Of a stretch of 64,000 bases of DNA, positions 1 through 7,381 are shown in pieces. Position numbers and translations under genes: made by a program. The notes under the pieces are model-generated. The model saw nothing but the letters and a program-made list of their open reading frames with translations, was not told the DNA's origin and searched no databases. The first letter of the stretch is position 1; every line of letters starts with the position of its first letter. Source of the DNA: Streptomyces xanthii (GTDB lineage Bacteria > Actinomycetota > Actinomycetes > Streptomycetales > Streptomycetaceae). Location of the stretch: positions 3,782,001-3,846,000 of the forward strand of contig NZ_CP061281.1 of NCBI RefSeq assembly GCF_014621695.1, given 5' to 3'.

Positions 1-126
1 CGATCCGCAAACAGGATCGACGCATAGCTGAATCGGGTAGACCGCTTCGGCGGAGATTTCTCGACAGAAACCCCTCCAACTTCGGCCACACCCCCTGTTA
101 TCAGCGCGTTTTCGCCCCATCCATGT

Positions 127-161
127 CGACATGTCACTACAGCGCGTTGCCGACATGTGAC
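127..161. promoter_or_regulatory. Paired repeat upstream of sigF
   Basis: Two near-identical 11-mers, CGACATGTCAC at 127-137 and CGACATGTGAC at 151-161, lie in the same orientation 24 bp apart, about 115-150 bp before the sigma factor start. A further hairpin (GCGCTCC at 217-223 with GGAGCGC at 233-239) lies in the presumed leader. The spacing is compatible with an activator or repressor binding site; the protein that binds it cannot be named from sequence. Confidence 0.35.
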
Positions 162-273
162 ATTCTGCTGGAACCGCGTTTGGCGCGGCCTCCCCTCCGG
201 TATTCAGGTGGAGGCTGCGCTCCTAAATGACGGGAGCGCCCGCCGCGACCGTCCGCGACCTCAAGGGGGTGGC

Positions 274-1203
274 ATGTCCGCAGACCAGGGCAGCTCGAAG
301 GTGCTCACGCTCACGCCCGACGCGTCCGTCGCGTCCGGTGACCTGAGCGAGTCCGCGACCGCCGCGCTGATCGACACTCCGCCCGCTCCTGCCCCGGCCG
401 CCGTGCCGGCCCAGGCTCCGGAGAGCCCTGAGGCGTCGGGGCCCCTCGACACCCGCACCCTGTCCCGCTCCCTGTTCCTGCGCCTGGCCACCCTCGACGA
501 GCACAGCCCCGAGCGGGGTTACGTGCGCGACACCCTCATCGAGCTGAACCTGCCGCTGGTGCGCTACGCGGCGGCCCGCTTCCGCAGCCGCAACGAGCCG
601 ATGGAGGACATCGTCCAGGTCGGCACGATCGGCCTGATCAAGGCGATCGACCGCTTCGACTGCGAGCGGGGCGTGGAGTTCCCGACCTTCGCGATGCCGA
701 CCGTGGTCGGCGAGATCAAGCGCTTCTTCCGGGACACCTCCTGGTCGGTGCGGGTGCCGCGCCGGCTCCAGGAGCTGCGGCTCGCGCTGACGAAGGCGAG
801 CGACGAGCTCTCCCAGAAGCTGGACCGCTCGCCGACCGTCCCGGAGCTCGCCGCCGTGCTCGGCGTCTCCGAGGAGGACGTCGTCGACGGCTTGGCGGTG
901 GGGAACGCGTACACGGCGTCCTCCCTCGACTCGCCGGCCCCCGAGGACGACGGCGGCGAGGGCTCCCTCGCCGACCGCCTCGGGTACGAGGACACGGCCC
1001 TGGAGGGCGTCGAGTACCGGGAGTCGCTCAAGCCGCTGCTGGCCAAGCTGCCGCCGCGCGAGCGCCGCATCATCATGCTCCGCTTCTTCGGGAACATGAC
1101 GCAGTCCCAGATCGGCGAGGAGGTCGGCATCTCGCAGATGCACGTCTCCCGGCTGCTCACCCGCACGCTCGCCCAGCTCAGGGAAGGCCTGATCGCCGAC
1201 TGA
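274..1203 (+). CDS. sigF: SigB/SigF/SigG-family RNA polymerase sigma factor
   Basis: Group 3 sigma factor of 309 residues that directs RNA polymerase to a developmental or stress regulon; the streptomycete SigF subgroup acts in spore maturation. A disordered Ala/Pro-rich N-terminus (about residues 1-65) precedes region 2 ([38 protein letters not shown]), region 3 ([13 protein letters not shown]) and a region 4 helix-turn-helix ([20 protein letters not shown]). The ATG at 274 is chosen because AAGGGGG lies just before it; an upstream in-frame ATG at 157 would add 39 unconserved-looking residues. No anti-sigma gene is adjacent, although two RsbW-like proteins occur at 41.3 and 48.3 kb. Assignment to SigF rather than SigB, SigN or another paralogue rests on the long Ala/Pro N-terminus and the neighbourhood, and is likely but unproven. 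Confidence 0.8.
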   Translation: MSADQGSSKVLTLTPDASVASGDLSESATAALIDTPPAPAPAAVPAQAPESPEASGPLDTRTLSRSLFLRLATLDEHSPERGYVRDTLIELNLPLVRYAAARFRSRNEPMEDIVQVGTIGLIKAIDRFDCERGVEFPTFAMPTVVGEIKRFFRDTSWSVRVPRRLQELRLALTKASDELSQKLDRSPTVPELAAVLGVSEEDVVDGLAVGNAYTASSLDSPAPEDDGGEGSLADRLGYEDTALEGVEYRESLKPLLAKLPPRERRIIMLRFFGNMTQSQIGEEVGISQMHVSRLLTRTLAQLREGLIAD

Positions 1204-1239
1204 CCCCGCGGCCCCGCGCCGGGATTCCCGTCGCGGGGT
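1203..1239 (+). terminator. Hairpin after sigF
   Basis: ACCCCGCG (1203-1210) pairs with CGCGGGGT (1232-1239), enclosing a smaller CGGGATTCCCG hairpin. It begins at the sigF stop codon. No T-tract follows, which is common for Streptomyces terminators. Confidence 0.5.
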
Positions 1240-1246
1240 TCCTAAT

Positions 1247-1259
1247 TGACGACCCGTCA
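1247..1259. promoter_or_regulatory. TGACG-N3-CGTCA palindrome
   Basis: TGACG (1247-1251) and CGTCA (1255-1259) form a perfect inverted repeat 14 bp before the start of the next gene. The half-site resembles the palindrome at 34434-34450 (both contain CCGTCAGA or CCGTCAGAC on the right), so the two could be bound by related TetR-type regulators. This is inference from similarity only. Confidence 0.35.
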
Positions 1260-1273
1260 GACACACTGGCGCG

Positions 1274-2107
1274 ATGGTGCGCGCATGGGTGCGAGGTCGT
1301 AGAGGGGCGACTGTGGCGGCTGCTTCGGTCGCCGCCGTCTGCCTGGGAGGAACCGCCGCGTTCACACTCGGCGGTGACGCTCCACGGGCCGGCTACGTGG
1401 CGGTGGGCGCGGCGGGCGGCCCCGCCGACGCCTCGGTCCGCGGCACGGCTCCCCGCGGCAAGGTCGAACTGGTCCCGCTGGACCCACCCGGCCCGTCCGG
1501 CGCGGCCCGGGACGCGGACGGCTCCGCCGGATCCGCGTCCGGCGGCGGTCCGGGCGGCTCCGGGGACGGCGGACCGGCCGCGCCGGGCGCCCCGGACGGA
1601 GGCGGCGCGGCGGGCGGCGAAGGCTCTGCATCGCCGGGCGCGCACACTCCGGGGGGCGGCGGCACAGGCTCCGGATCGGGCTCGGGTTCCGGCGGCGACA
1701 CAGGCACGGGATCAGGTACAGGCAGCGGTACGGGTACGAGCCCGGGCGCGCCCGGCACGCCGACGCCGGACCCCTCGGACGAGCCGTCCACCGGCGGCCC
1801 CGCGCTGCTCAAGCTCGTCGGCGATCCCGAACTCGACGACACCGACCGGCGCTGGTGCCAGGACGTCACCCTGACGCTGCTCAACTCCGGAGGCAGCGCG
1901 GTCCGTTCGGGCACCGTGACCTTCGAGACGCACATCATCGGCGCGCTCGGGGTCGACTGGGCGACGATCGAGAACACGGAGAAGCTCCCCGTGCCGATCG
2001 AGGCCGGGGAGAAGAAGGAGAAGACGTGGAAGGTGTGCGTCGACTCCTGGCGCGTACCGCTGGGCATGCACCTGGAGACGCGCGACGTCACCGTGGACGC
2101 CGGCTGA
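1274..2107 (+). CDS. Exported or membrane-anchored Gly/Ser-rich protein, unknown function
   Basis: No recognised catalytic family. The 277 residues start with a basic stretch and a hydrophobic segment (about residues 11-32, TVAAASVAAVCLGGTAAFTL) that would be a signal anchor or signal peptide. Residues about 65-175 are a low-complexity spacer rich in Gly, Ser, Pro and Thr with short GS and GT alternations. The last 100 residues look folded: a compact beta-rich domain with two Cys (RWCQDVTLTLLN and KVCVDSW) that could form a disulfide outside the cell. Such a layout suits a surface protein whose C-terminal domain is held away from the membrane. It follows sigF closely in the same direction, separated by a hairpin, so it may have its own promoter at 1240-1270. 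The product is unknown. Confidence 0.7.
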   Translation: MVRAWVRGRRGATVAAASVAAVCLGGTAAFTLGGDAPRAGYVAVGAAGGPADASVRGTAPRGKVELVPLDPPGPSGAARDADGSAGSASGGGPGGSGDGGPAAPGAPDGGGAAGGEGSASPGAHTPGGGGTGSGSGSGSGGDTGTGSGTGSGTGTSPGAPGTPTPDPSDEPSTGGPALLKLVGDPELDDTDRRWCQDVTLTLLNSGGSAVRSGTVTFETHIIGALGVDWATIENTEKLPVPIEAGEKKEKTWKVCVDSWRVPLGMHLETRDVTVDAG

Positions 2108-2138
2108 GCCCCGGGAACCGGAGCTCACGCAGCCGGCA

Positions 2139-2348
2139 CTAGCCGAACGCCAGCCACGCGACCGCCGCGATCACCGCGACGGCGACCACGATGCCGATGA
2201 TCAGGCCCGCACCGGGGCCGGACTTCGCCGGGGCCGCCTGCCGGGCCGCGCCCTGGGGCTGCTCGTCGACGAATGCGCGGAACATCTGGGTGCTGCCCGC
2301 CGGGTCGTAGTTGCCTTCGGGGCCCGGGCCCTGGGGGTTGTGTGCCAT
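2139..2348 (-). CDS. Small single-span membrane protein, unknown function
   Basis: A 69-residue protein with a polar Gln/Gly/Pro-rich N-terminal half (MAHNPQGPGPEGNYDPAG) and one C-terminal transmembrane helix (GLIIGIVVAVAVIAAVAWLAF), so it is a probable tail-anchored protein with its N-terminus in the cytoplasm. It converges with the preceding gene, 31 bp away. Proteins of this shape are widespread in Streptomyces, usually without an assigned function. The start is preceded on the minus strand by AGGGTCCTGCCCC, a weak ribosome binding site. I cannot say what it does. Confidence 0.65.
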   Translation of the reverse strand: MAHNPQGPGPEGNYDPAGSTQMFRAFVDEQPQGAARQAAPAKSGPGAGLIIGIVVAVAVIAAVAWLAFG

Positions 2349-2474
2349 GGGGCAGGACCCTAGCGAATCGGCGCGACAGGCGCCACAGCCTGCACAAACG
2401 CCACTTGAGCTGCAGCTTTACCCCTTCACACTTCCCCTTTGCCGTGATTTTAGGCTTCCGCACCCCCATTTCGT

Positions 2475-2517
2475 TTGCCTGCGGCAACCAACTGCTTCTA
2501 TGGTTGCCCTAAGCAAC
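2475..2517. promoter_or_regulatory. Tandem TTGC-N5-GCAA operators before marR
   Basis: Two palindromes of identical form stand 29 bp apart: TTGCCTGCGGCAA at 2475-2487 and TTGCCCTAAGCAA at 2504-2516, the second extending to GTTGC...GCAAC (2503-2517). They lie 30-72 bp before the GTG start of the MarR gene, where MarR proteins usually bind to repress their own operon. The TTGC/GCAA half-site is typical of the family. The binding protein is inferred from position. Confidence 0.7.
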
Positions 2518-2546
2518 GAATAAGGTTCTGGTCAGGAGGAGCTGCT

Positions 2547-3053
2547 GTGGCCGCACAGCGTCGTTACGACGAGCTCACGCGACAGTTCAGCGCCTTCGGC
2601 GCCGTCAAGCGGGACATGGCGCGCATCCTGCCGCACGACTGCCCGGCCGGCACCGCCGCCGTGCTCACCCTGCTCTCGCGCTACGGCGCCATGCGGATGA
2701 GCCGCATGGCCGAGCTGCTCGCCGTCGACGTGTCGGTCGCCAGCCGGCACGTCGCGCACGCCGCCGACCGCGGCTGGATCGAGCGGAACGCCGACCCGGC
2801 CGACAAGCGCTCGCGCATCCTCAGCCTCACCGACATGGGCTCGAAGCAGCTGGAAGTGCTCAACGAGCGCACCACGCAGCTGCTCGCCGACCGGCTGAGC
2901 GACTGGTCCGACGACGAGGTCGACCAGTTGATCACCCTCATGACCCGGCTGCGCGACAGCTTCGGCGACTGCCGGACCACGGGCTCCGCACGAGCCCACG
3001 TCCCGGCCGCCGACGCCGTCCCGGCGCAGTCCCCCACCCGTACACCCGCATAG
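2547..3053 (+). CDS. MarR-family transcriptional regulator
   Basis: Predicted winged-helix repressor of 168 residues that responds to a small molecule. The core contains the MarR recognition region (LTLLSRYGAMRMSRMAELLAVDVSVASRHV) followed by the beta-wing (ADRGWIERNADPADKRSRILSLTDMGSKQL), where the D-R-S sequence of the wing is the MarR hallmark. The GTG start at 2547 is chosen because AGGAGG (2534-2539) lies at ideal spacing; the ATG at 2475 overlaps the first operator palindrome and is unlikely to be used. The gene lies 19 bp upstream of a DHA2 exporter and probably forms an operon with it, controlling efflux through the two TTGC-N5-GCAA sites before it. The effector is unknown. The tail after residue about 145 is Ala/Pro-rich. 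Confidence 0.88.
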   Translation: MAAQRRYDELTRQFSAFGAVKRDMARILPHDCPAGTAAVLTLLSRYGAMRMSRMAELLAVDVSVASRHVAHAADRGWIERNADPADKRSRILSLTDMGSKQLEVLNERTTQLLADRLSDWSDDEVDQLITLMTRLRDSFGDCRTTGSARAHVPAADAVPAQSPTRTPA

Positions 3054-3072
3054 ACGTAAGAAAAGGAATCCC

Positions 3073-5616
3073 ATGGCAACATCCACACCGGCCGGTGTGC
3101 GGGGCAGCCATGCCAAGCACGGAGGCGCCGCCCCCGACCCCGGCGCTCCGATGACGCACCGTCAGATCATGGAGGCGCTGTCCGGGCTGCTGCTCGGCAT
3201 GTTCGCCGCCATCATCTCCTCGACGATCGTCTCCAACGCGCTGCCGGAGATCATCGGCGACCTGGGCGGCGGCCAGTCCGCCTACACCTGGGTCGTCACC
3301 GCCTCGCTGCTCGCGATGACCGCCACCACGCCCCTGTGGGGCAAGATGGCCGACCTCGTCAGCAAGAAGGCCCTCGTCCAGATAGCCCTCGTCGTCTACG
3401 TCGTGGGCTCCGTCATCGCCGGTCTCGCGCAGAACCCGGGGATGCTGATCAGCGCCCGCGCCATCCAGGGCATCGGCGCCGGCGGTCTGTCCGCCCTGGC
3501 GCAGATCATCATGGCCGCGATGATCTCCCCGCGTGAGCGTGGCCGTTACTCCGGCTACCTGGGCGCCACCTTCGCCGTCGCGACCGTCGGCGGTCCGCTG
3601 CTCGGCGGCGTCATCACCGACACCTCGTGGCTCGGCTGGCGCTGGTGCCTGTACGTCGGTGTGCCCTTCGCGCTGATCGCGCTGTTCGTGCTGCAGAAGA
3701 CGCTGCACCTCCCGGTGGTCAAGCGGAAGGTCAAGGTCGACTGGGCCGGCGCCTTCTTCGTCACCGCGGCCGTCTGCCTGCTGCTCGTCTGGGTCACCTT
3801 CGCCGACGACAAGTACGACTGGCTGTCGTGGCAGACCTACTCGATGGTCGGCGGCGCGCTCGTCCTGGCGCTGGTCTTCCTGTTCGTCGAGTCCAAGGCC
3901 AGCGAGCCGATCATCCCGCTGCGCCTGTTCAAGAACCGCACGATCACGCTGGCCTCGCTGGCCTCGCTGCTCGTGGGTGTCGCGATGTTCGCCGGCACCG
4001 TGTTCTTCTCGCAGTACTTCCAGCTCGCCCGGGACAAGTCGCCGACGATGTCCGGCGTCATGACGATCCCGATGATCGCGGGTCTGTTCGTCTCCTCCAC
4101 CGTGTCCGGCCAGGTCATCACCAAGACCGGCAAGTGGAAGGCGTGGCTGGTCTCCGGCGGCGTCCTGCTGACCGCGGGTCTCGGCCTGCTCGGCACGATG
4201 CGCTACGACACCCCGTACTGGCACCTCGCCATCTTCATGGCGCTGATGGGCCTCGGCGTCGGCATGATGATGCAGAACCTCGTGCTCTGCACCCAGAACC
4301 AGGTCGCCCCCCAGGACCTCGGTTCCGCCTCCTCCGTCGTGACCTTCTTCCGGTCCCTCGGTGGCGCGATCGGCGTCTCCGCGCTCGGCTCCGTGATGAC
4401 CACGCGTATCTCGCACTACGCGAAGGACACCATCGGCCAGCTCGACCCGCAGGCGCAGGCCGCGGCCGGCAAGGCCGCCGGTTCCGGTCAGATCCCGGAC
4501 ATGGACCTGCTGCCCGCCCCGGTCCGCAACTGGCTGGAGAGCGCGTACGGGCACGGCATCGCCGACATCTTCCTGTACGTCGCCCCGATCGCCCTGCTGG
4601 CGTTCATCGTGACGCTCTTCATCAAGGAGGTTCCGCTGCGTACGTCCGGTGCCCTCGAGCAGGCCGCCCAGGGCGAGTCCGCCCCGGCCCCCGCCGCCGC
4701 GGCTTCCGCCCCGGTCGCCCCGGCCGCCGAGGAGAAGGTGCCCAGCCTGGTCGCCGCCTCCTCCGCTCCCGTCGCCGACACGCAGACGCAGCAGCTCGCC
4801 GCGGTGGCCTCGGTCGCCGGTGACGCTCCGGCGCAGGCCGCCGGTGCGACGGGCGGCGGCACCCCGGTCCGCGGTTTCGTCCGCGGCGCCGAGTCCGCCC
4901 CGGTCGCCCGCGCCGCGGTCACGCTGATCTCCCTCGGCGGACGGCAGCTGGGCCGCGCGGTCGCCCAGGGCGACGGTGCCTACGCGGTCGACGCCCCCGG
5001 CGCCGGTTCGTACGTGCTGATCGCCTCGGCCGACGGCTACCAGCCGCAGGCCTCCACGGTGGTCATCGGCGAGGAGCCCGTCACGTACGACATCCTCCTC
5101 AGCGGCACCAGCGGTCTCAGTGGTGTCGTGAAGGCGGCCGAGACCAAGGCCCCGGTCACCGGCGCCATGGTCATCGTCACGGACGTGCGCGGTGACGTGC
5201 TCGCCACCGGACTGTCCGGCCAGGAGGGCGAGTTCACCTTCGCCGAGCTGGTGCCCGGCACGGTGACCGTCGCGGTGAACGCCGCGGGCCACCGTCCGAT
5301 GGCGCTGCCCGTCGAGGTCGGCGGCACGGGCGTCACCCGGGTCGAGATCGAGCTGAACTCCGGCTCGCAGGTGCAGGGCACCGTGCGCGCCGCGGGCCGG
5401 ACGCTGAACGACGCCCGGGTCACGCTGATCGACGCCGCGGGCAACGTGGTCGCGACCTCGACCACCGGTGAGGACGGCGCGTACGCCTTCACCGACCTGG
5501 ACGGCGGCGACTACACGGTCATCGCGACCGGGTACCCGCCGGTGGCCACGCACCTCTCGGTGCAGGGCAGTGGCGTCGACGGCCACGACATCGAACTCGC
5601 CCACCCGGGCGAGTAG
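3073..5616 (+). CDS. DHA2-type MFS exporter fused to three carboxypeptidase-regulatory-like modules
   Basis: Proton-driven drug or metabolite exporter in the cytoplasmic membrane. Residues about 30-525 are a 14-helix DHA2 transporter (SSTIVSNALPEIIGDLGGG in helix 1, ISARAIQGIGAGGLSALAQ in helix 4, GATFAVATVGGPLLGGVI as antiporter motif C). An Ala/Pro/Glu linker (530-595) leads to three repeats of about 80 residues, starting near 597, 680 and 764, each with a PVxxAxVTL strand and a GxYxFxxLxxGxYTVxAxGY-like ending, the pattern of CarboxypepD_reg/CnaB-like beta-sandwich domains. At 847 residues it is far longer than the usual 450-550. An even number of helices would place these modules in the cytoplasm, which is odd for a fold best known outside cells. 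The RBS AAAAGGAA precedes the ATG. It follows marR and precedes a YceI protein bearing a similar module, so the three are likely co-regulated. Confidence 0.85.
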   Translation: MATSTPAGVRGSHAKHGGAAPDPGAPMTHRQIMEALSGLLLGMFAAIISSTIVSNALPEIIGDLGGGQSAYTWVVTASLLAMTATTPLWGKMADLVSKKALVQIALVVYVVGSVIAGLAQNPGMLISARAIQGIGAGGLSALAQIIMAAMISPRERGRYSGYLGATFAVATVGGPLLGGVITDTSWLGWRWCLYVGVPFALIALFVLQKTLHLPVVKRKVKVDWAGAFFVTAAVCLLLVWVTFADDKYDWLSWQTYSMVGGALVLALVFLFVESKASEPIIPLRLFKNRTITLASLASLLVGVAMFAGTVFFSQYFQLARDKSPTMSGVMTIPMIAGLFVSSTVSGQVITKTGKWKAWLVSGGVLLTAGLGLLGTMRYDTPYWHLAIFMALMGLGVGMMMQNLVLCTQNQVAPQDLGSASSVVTFFRSLGGAIGVSALGSVMTTRISHYAKDTIGQLDPQAQAAAGKAAGSGQIPDMDLLPAPVRNWLESAYGHGIADIFLYVAPIALLAFIVTLFIKEVPLRTSGALEQAAQGESAPAPAAAASAPVAPAAEEKVPSLVAASSAPVADTQTQQLAAVASVAGDAPAQAAGATGGGTPVRGFVRGAESAPVARAAVTLISLGGRQLGRAVAQGDGAYAVDAPGAGSYVLIASADGYQPQASTVVIGEEPVTYDILLSGTSGLSGVVKAAETKAPVTGAMVIVTDVRGDVLATGLSGQEGEFTFAELVPGTVTVAVNAAGHRPMALPVEVGGTGVTRVEIELNSGSQVQGTVRAAGRTLNDARVTLIDAAGNVVATSTTGEDGAYAFTDLDGGDYTVIATGYPPVATHLSVQGSGVDGHDIELAHPGE

Positions 5617-5686
5617 CGAGACCCCGGGCCACCTGAAGGCCGGCGCGCGCTTCGAGCGGAGACGCGCGCCGTGCCGGCCCGGATGT

Positions 5687-5765
5687 GGGAAAGGGGCCCC
5701 GGACGGTGCGGCGTCGTTGAACGGCAGGGGACGGCCGGAGACGCCACGGTCCGGGGCCCTTTCCC
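5687..5765 (+). terminator. Long inverted repeat between exporter and yceI genes
   Basis: GGGAAAGGGGCCCCGGAC (5687-5704) pairs with GTCCGGGGCCCTTTCCC (5749-5765), with a single bulged G and a 44-nt loop. It may terminate or attenuate transcription between the MFS gene and the YceI gene, lowering the level of the latter. Confidence 0.5.
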
Positions 5766-5793
5766 GTGCGGGAGACGACCGACTCCCGCACGG
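5764..5793 (+). terminator. Hairpin with 8-nt loop
   Basis: CCGTGCGGGAG (5764-5774) and CTCCCGCACGG (5783-5793) form a perfect 11-bp stem with an ACGACCGA loop, directly following the longer inverted repeat. No T-tract follows. Together the two structures probably separate the exporter and YceI transcripts. Confidence 0.5.
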
Positions 5794-5830
5794 AGGCGAG
5801 AACGTGAGCTTGAGCTAGGAGATGTGAACG

Positions 5831-6649
5831 ATGGGACTCAGTGCGCGGATCCGTACGCGGGACGGGTGGGCTCTGCCGCACGCCGTCGTCACCGTGACCG
5901 ACATGACCGGTGCGCAGGTGCTGCGGGCCGAGGCCGACGACGAGGGCGCCGTGCACGACGCGAGCCCGCTGACGCCCGGCCCGTACACCGTGATCGTCAC
6001 CGCCGTGGGGTACGCGCCGGCCGCCTCCACCGCGCTGGTGACGGCCACGGGGCGGGCCGAGGTCGGCACCGTCGTCCTCGCCCGGCAGGGCGGCGCCGAG
6101 CTGCCGCCGCCCGGCCCGTGGACCGTCGACCCCGCGCACTCCACGGTCGCGGCGACCGCGCAGCACCTCGGGATCACGTCCGTGCACGGGCGGTTCACGG
6201 ACTTCGGCGCGCGCGTCGAGATCGCGCAGGACGTCGAGAAGTCGCGGGTCGAGGCCGTCATCAAGGCCGCGTCCATCGACACCGGCAACGGCATGCGGGA
6301 CGGTCACCTCAAGTCGCCGGACTTCCTGGACGTCGAGGCGTACCCGGAGATCACGTACCGGTCGACGGGGCTGGAGCCCGCCGGGACCGATCGCTGGACC
6401 GTGCACGGGGAGCTGACCATGCGCGGAGTCTCGCGGCCGGTCGACCTGGAGCTGAGCTATCTCGGTACCGGGGCCGATCCGTGGGGTGGCACCCGGGCCG
6501 CGTTCAAGGCGACCGCCGAGCTCAAGCGGGAGGACTTCGCCATGAACTACAACCAGGTCGTGCAGGCGGGCATCGCGGCCATCGGTGCGACCCTGAAGGT
6601 CGAACTCGACATCCAGGCCGTCCAGGGCGACACCCTCCCCGCCGCCTGA
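5831..6649 (+). CDS. YceI-family protein with N-terminal carboxypeptidase-regulatory-like module
   Basis: YceI proteins are lipocalin-like beta-barrels that bind amphiphilic or isoprenoid ligands. Residues about 95-272 match the family (WTVDPAHSTVAATAQHLGI, VHGRFTDFG, HLKSPDFLDVEAYPEITYRS, GELTMRGVSRPVDLEL, FAMNYN). Residues about 1-92 form one beta-sandwich module (ARIRTRDGWALPHAVVTVTD, GPYTVIVTAVGYAPAAS) closely resembling those at the end of the exporter encoded just upstream. No signal peptide is visible, so the protein appears cytoplasmic, unlike the periplasmic E. coli YceI. The ATG at 5831 has GAGATG upstream as ribosome binding site. The shared module with the exporter suggests the two proteins handle one ligand or interact; that is inference. 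Confidence 0.85.
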   Translation: MGLSARIRTRDGWALPHAVVTVTDMTGAQVLRAEADDEGAVHDASPLTPGPYTVIVTAVGYAPAASTALVTATGRAEVGTVVLARQGGAELPPPGPWTVDPAHSTVAATAQHLGITSVHGRFTDFGARVEIAQDVEKSRVEAVIKAASIDTGNGMRDGHLKSPDFLDVEAYPEITYRSTGLEPAGTDRWTVHGELTMRGVSRPVDLELSYLGTGADPWGGTRAAFKATAELKREDFAMNYNQVVQAGIAAIGATLKVELDIQAVQGDTLPAA

Positions 6650-6725
6650 TCCGGGCACTCCCTGTCGGCCCCGCGCCCCCTCGCTCGTGGTCGGGCGTGC
6701 GCCGGGGTTCGAGCGCCCTCCAGGT

Positions 6726-6742
6726 CATACGGTGGCCGTATG
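6726..6742. promoter_or_regulatory. CATACGG-N3-CCGTATG palindrome over a start codon
   Basis: CATACGG (6726-6732) and CCGTATG (6736-6742) are perfect inverted repeats; the right arm ends with the ATG of the PPOX gene. No Shine-Dalgarno sequence precedes the ATG, so the transcript may be leaderless, with a repressor covering its start site. Confidence 0.4.
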
Positions 6743-7210
6743 GCTTCGAACATCGCGTCCAATGACCGGGTCAGCCGCGACGAGCTGCTCGACTTCGTGC
6801 GGCCCCGGCACCGGGCCCTGCTCATCACCGCCCGCGCCGACGGCACCCCGCAGGCCTCCCCGCTGACCTGTGGGGTCGACGACTCGGGGCGGATCGTCGT
6901 GTCCACCTATCCCGAGCGGGCCAAGACCCGTAACGCGAAGCGGAATCCGCGGGTCAGCGTCGTCGTGCTGAGCGACGACTGGAACGGGCCCTGGGTGCAG
7001 ATCGACGGCACGGCGGAGGTGATCGACGCACCCGAGTCCGTCGAGCCGCTCGTGGAGTACTTCCGGAACATCTCGGGCGAGCACCCGGACTGGGACGAGT
7101 ACCGGGCCGCGATGGTGAAGCAGGGGAAGTCCCTCATCCGGGTCACGCCGGAGCGCTGGGGCCCGGTGGCCACCGGAGGCTTCCCGGCCCGGCTGGCACA
7201 GCAGGACTAG
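6740..7210 (+). CDS. PPOX-class flavin/F420-dependent enzyme
   Basis: Split beta-barrel protein of the pyridoxamine 5-phosphate oxidase superfamily, 156 residues. The N-terminal half (LLDFVRPRHRALLITARADGTPQASPLTCGVDDSGRIVVSTYP) and KTRNAKRNPRVSVVVLSDD are typical of the actinobacterial F420-dependent group, which bind F420 or FMN at a dimer interface and reduce or bind small substrates; the true substrate cannot be told from sequence. The protein is cytoplasmic. The ATG lies inside a 17-bp palindrome with no ribosome binding site, suggesting a leaderless message. Its TAG stop forms part of a CTAG target-site duplication of the adjacent MITE; before insertion it would have shared that CTAG with the stop codon of the convergent tetR gene. 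Confidence 0.82.
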   Translation: MASNIASNDRVSRDELLDFVRPRHRALLITARADGTPQASPLTCGVDDSGRIVVSTYPERAKTRNAKRNPRVSVVVLSDDWNGPWVQIDGTAEVIDAPESVEPLVEYFRNISGEHPDWDEYRAAMVKQGKSLIRVTPERWGPVATGGFPARLAQQD

Positions 7211-7381
7211 GCCGTGTCTTCAAACGCCCGCCTGCTCCACGACGCCTGGCACGCACTCTCGCCGCACCGGGCGAAGACCCAAGTAGCTCCGCTACGAGGG
7301 CCTGCGCCCGGCACACCGAGAGCACGCACCAGACGCCGCGAAGCCGCCCTCCGGGCGACGACGGGAGTTTGAAGACACGAC
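7211..7381. mobile_element. 171-bp MITE with 20-bp terminal inverted repeats and CTAG duplication
   Basis: The ends, GCCGTGTCTTCAAACGCCCG (7211-7230) and the reverse complement of 7362-7381, GTCGTGTCTTCAAACTCCCG, match at 18 of 20 bases. The element is flanked by CTAG on both sides (7207-7210 and 7382-7385), a target duplication like that of several IS5-group elements. It has no gene of its own; its middle can fold as a cruciform (CCGGGCG 7267-7273 with CGCCCGG 7305-7311, enclosing GTAGC-TCC-GCTAC). It sits exactly between two convergent genes and may now act as their bidirectional terminator. The transposase source would be an intact element elsewhere. Confidence 0.85.

Noticed and set aside
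2938..5604. Open reading frame of 888 codons on the minus strand
   Set aside because: It is a shadow of the exporter gene: the complementary frame stays open because of high GC at codon third positions. Composition (Arg, Gly, Asp, His) is unlike a folded protein.
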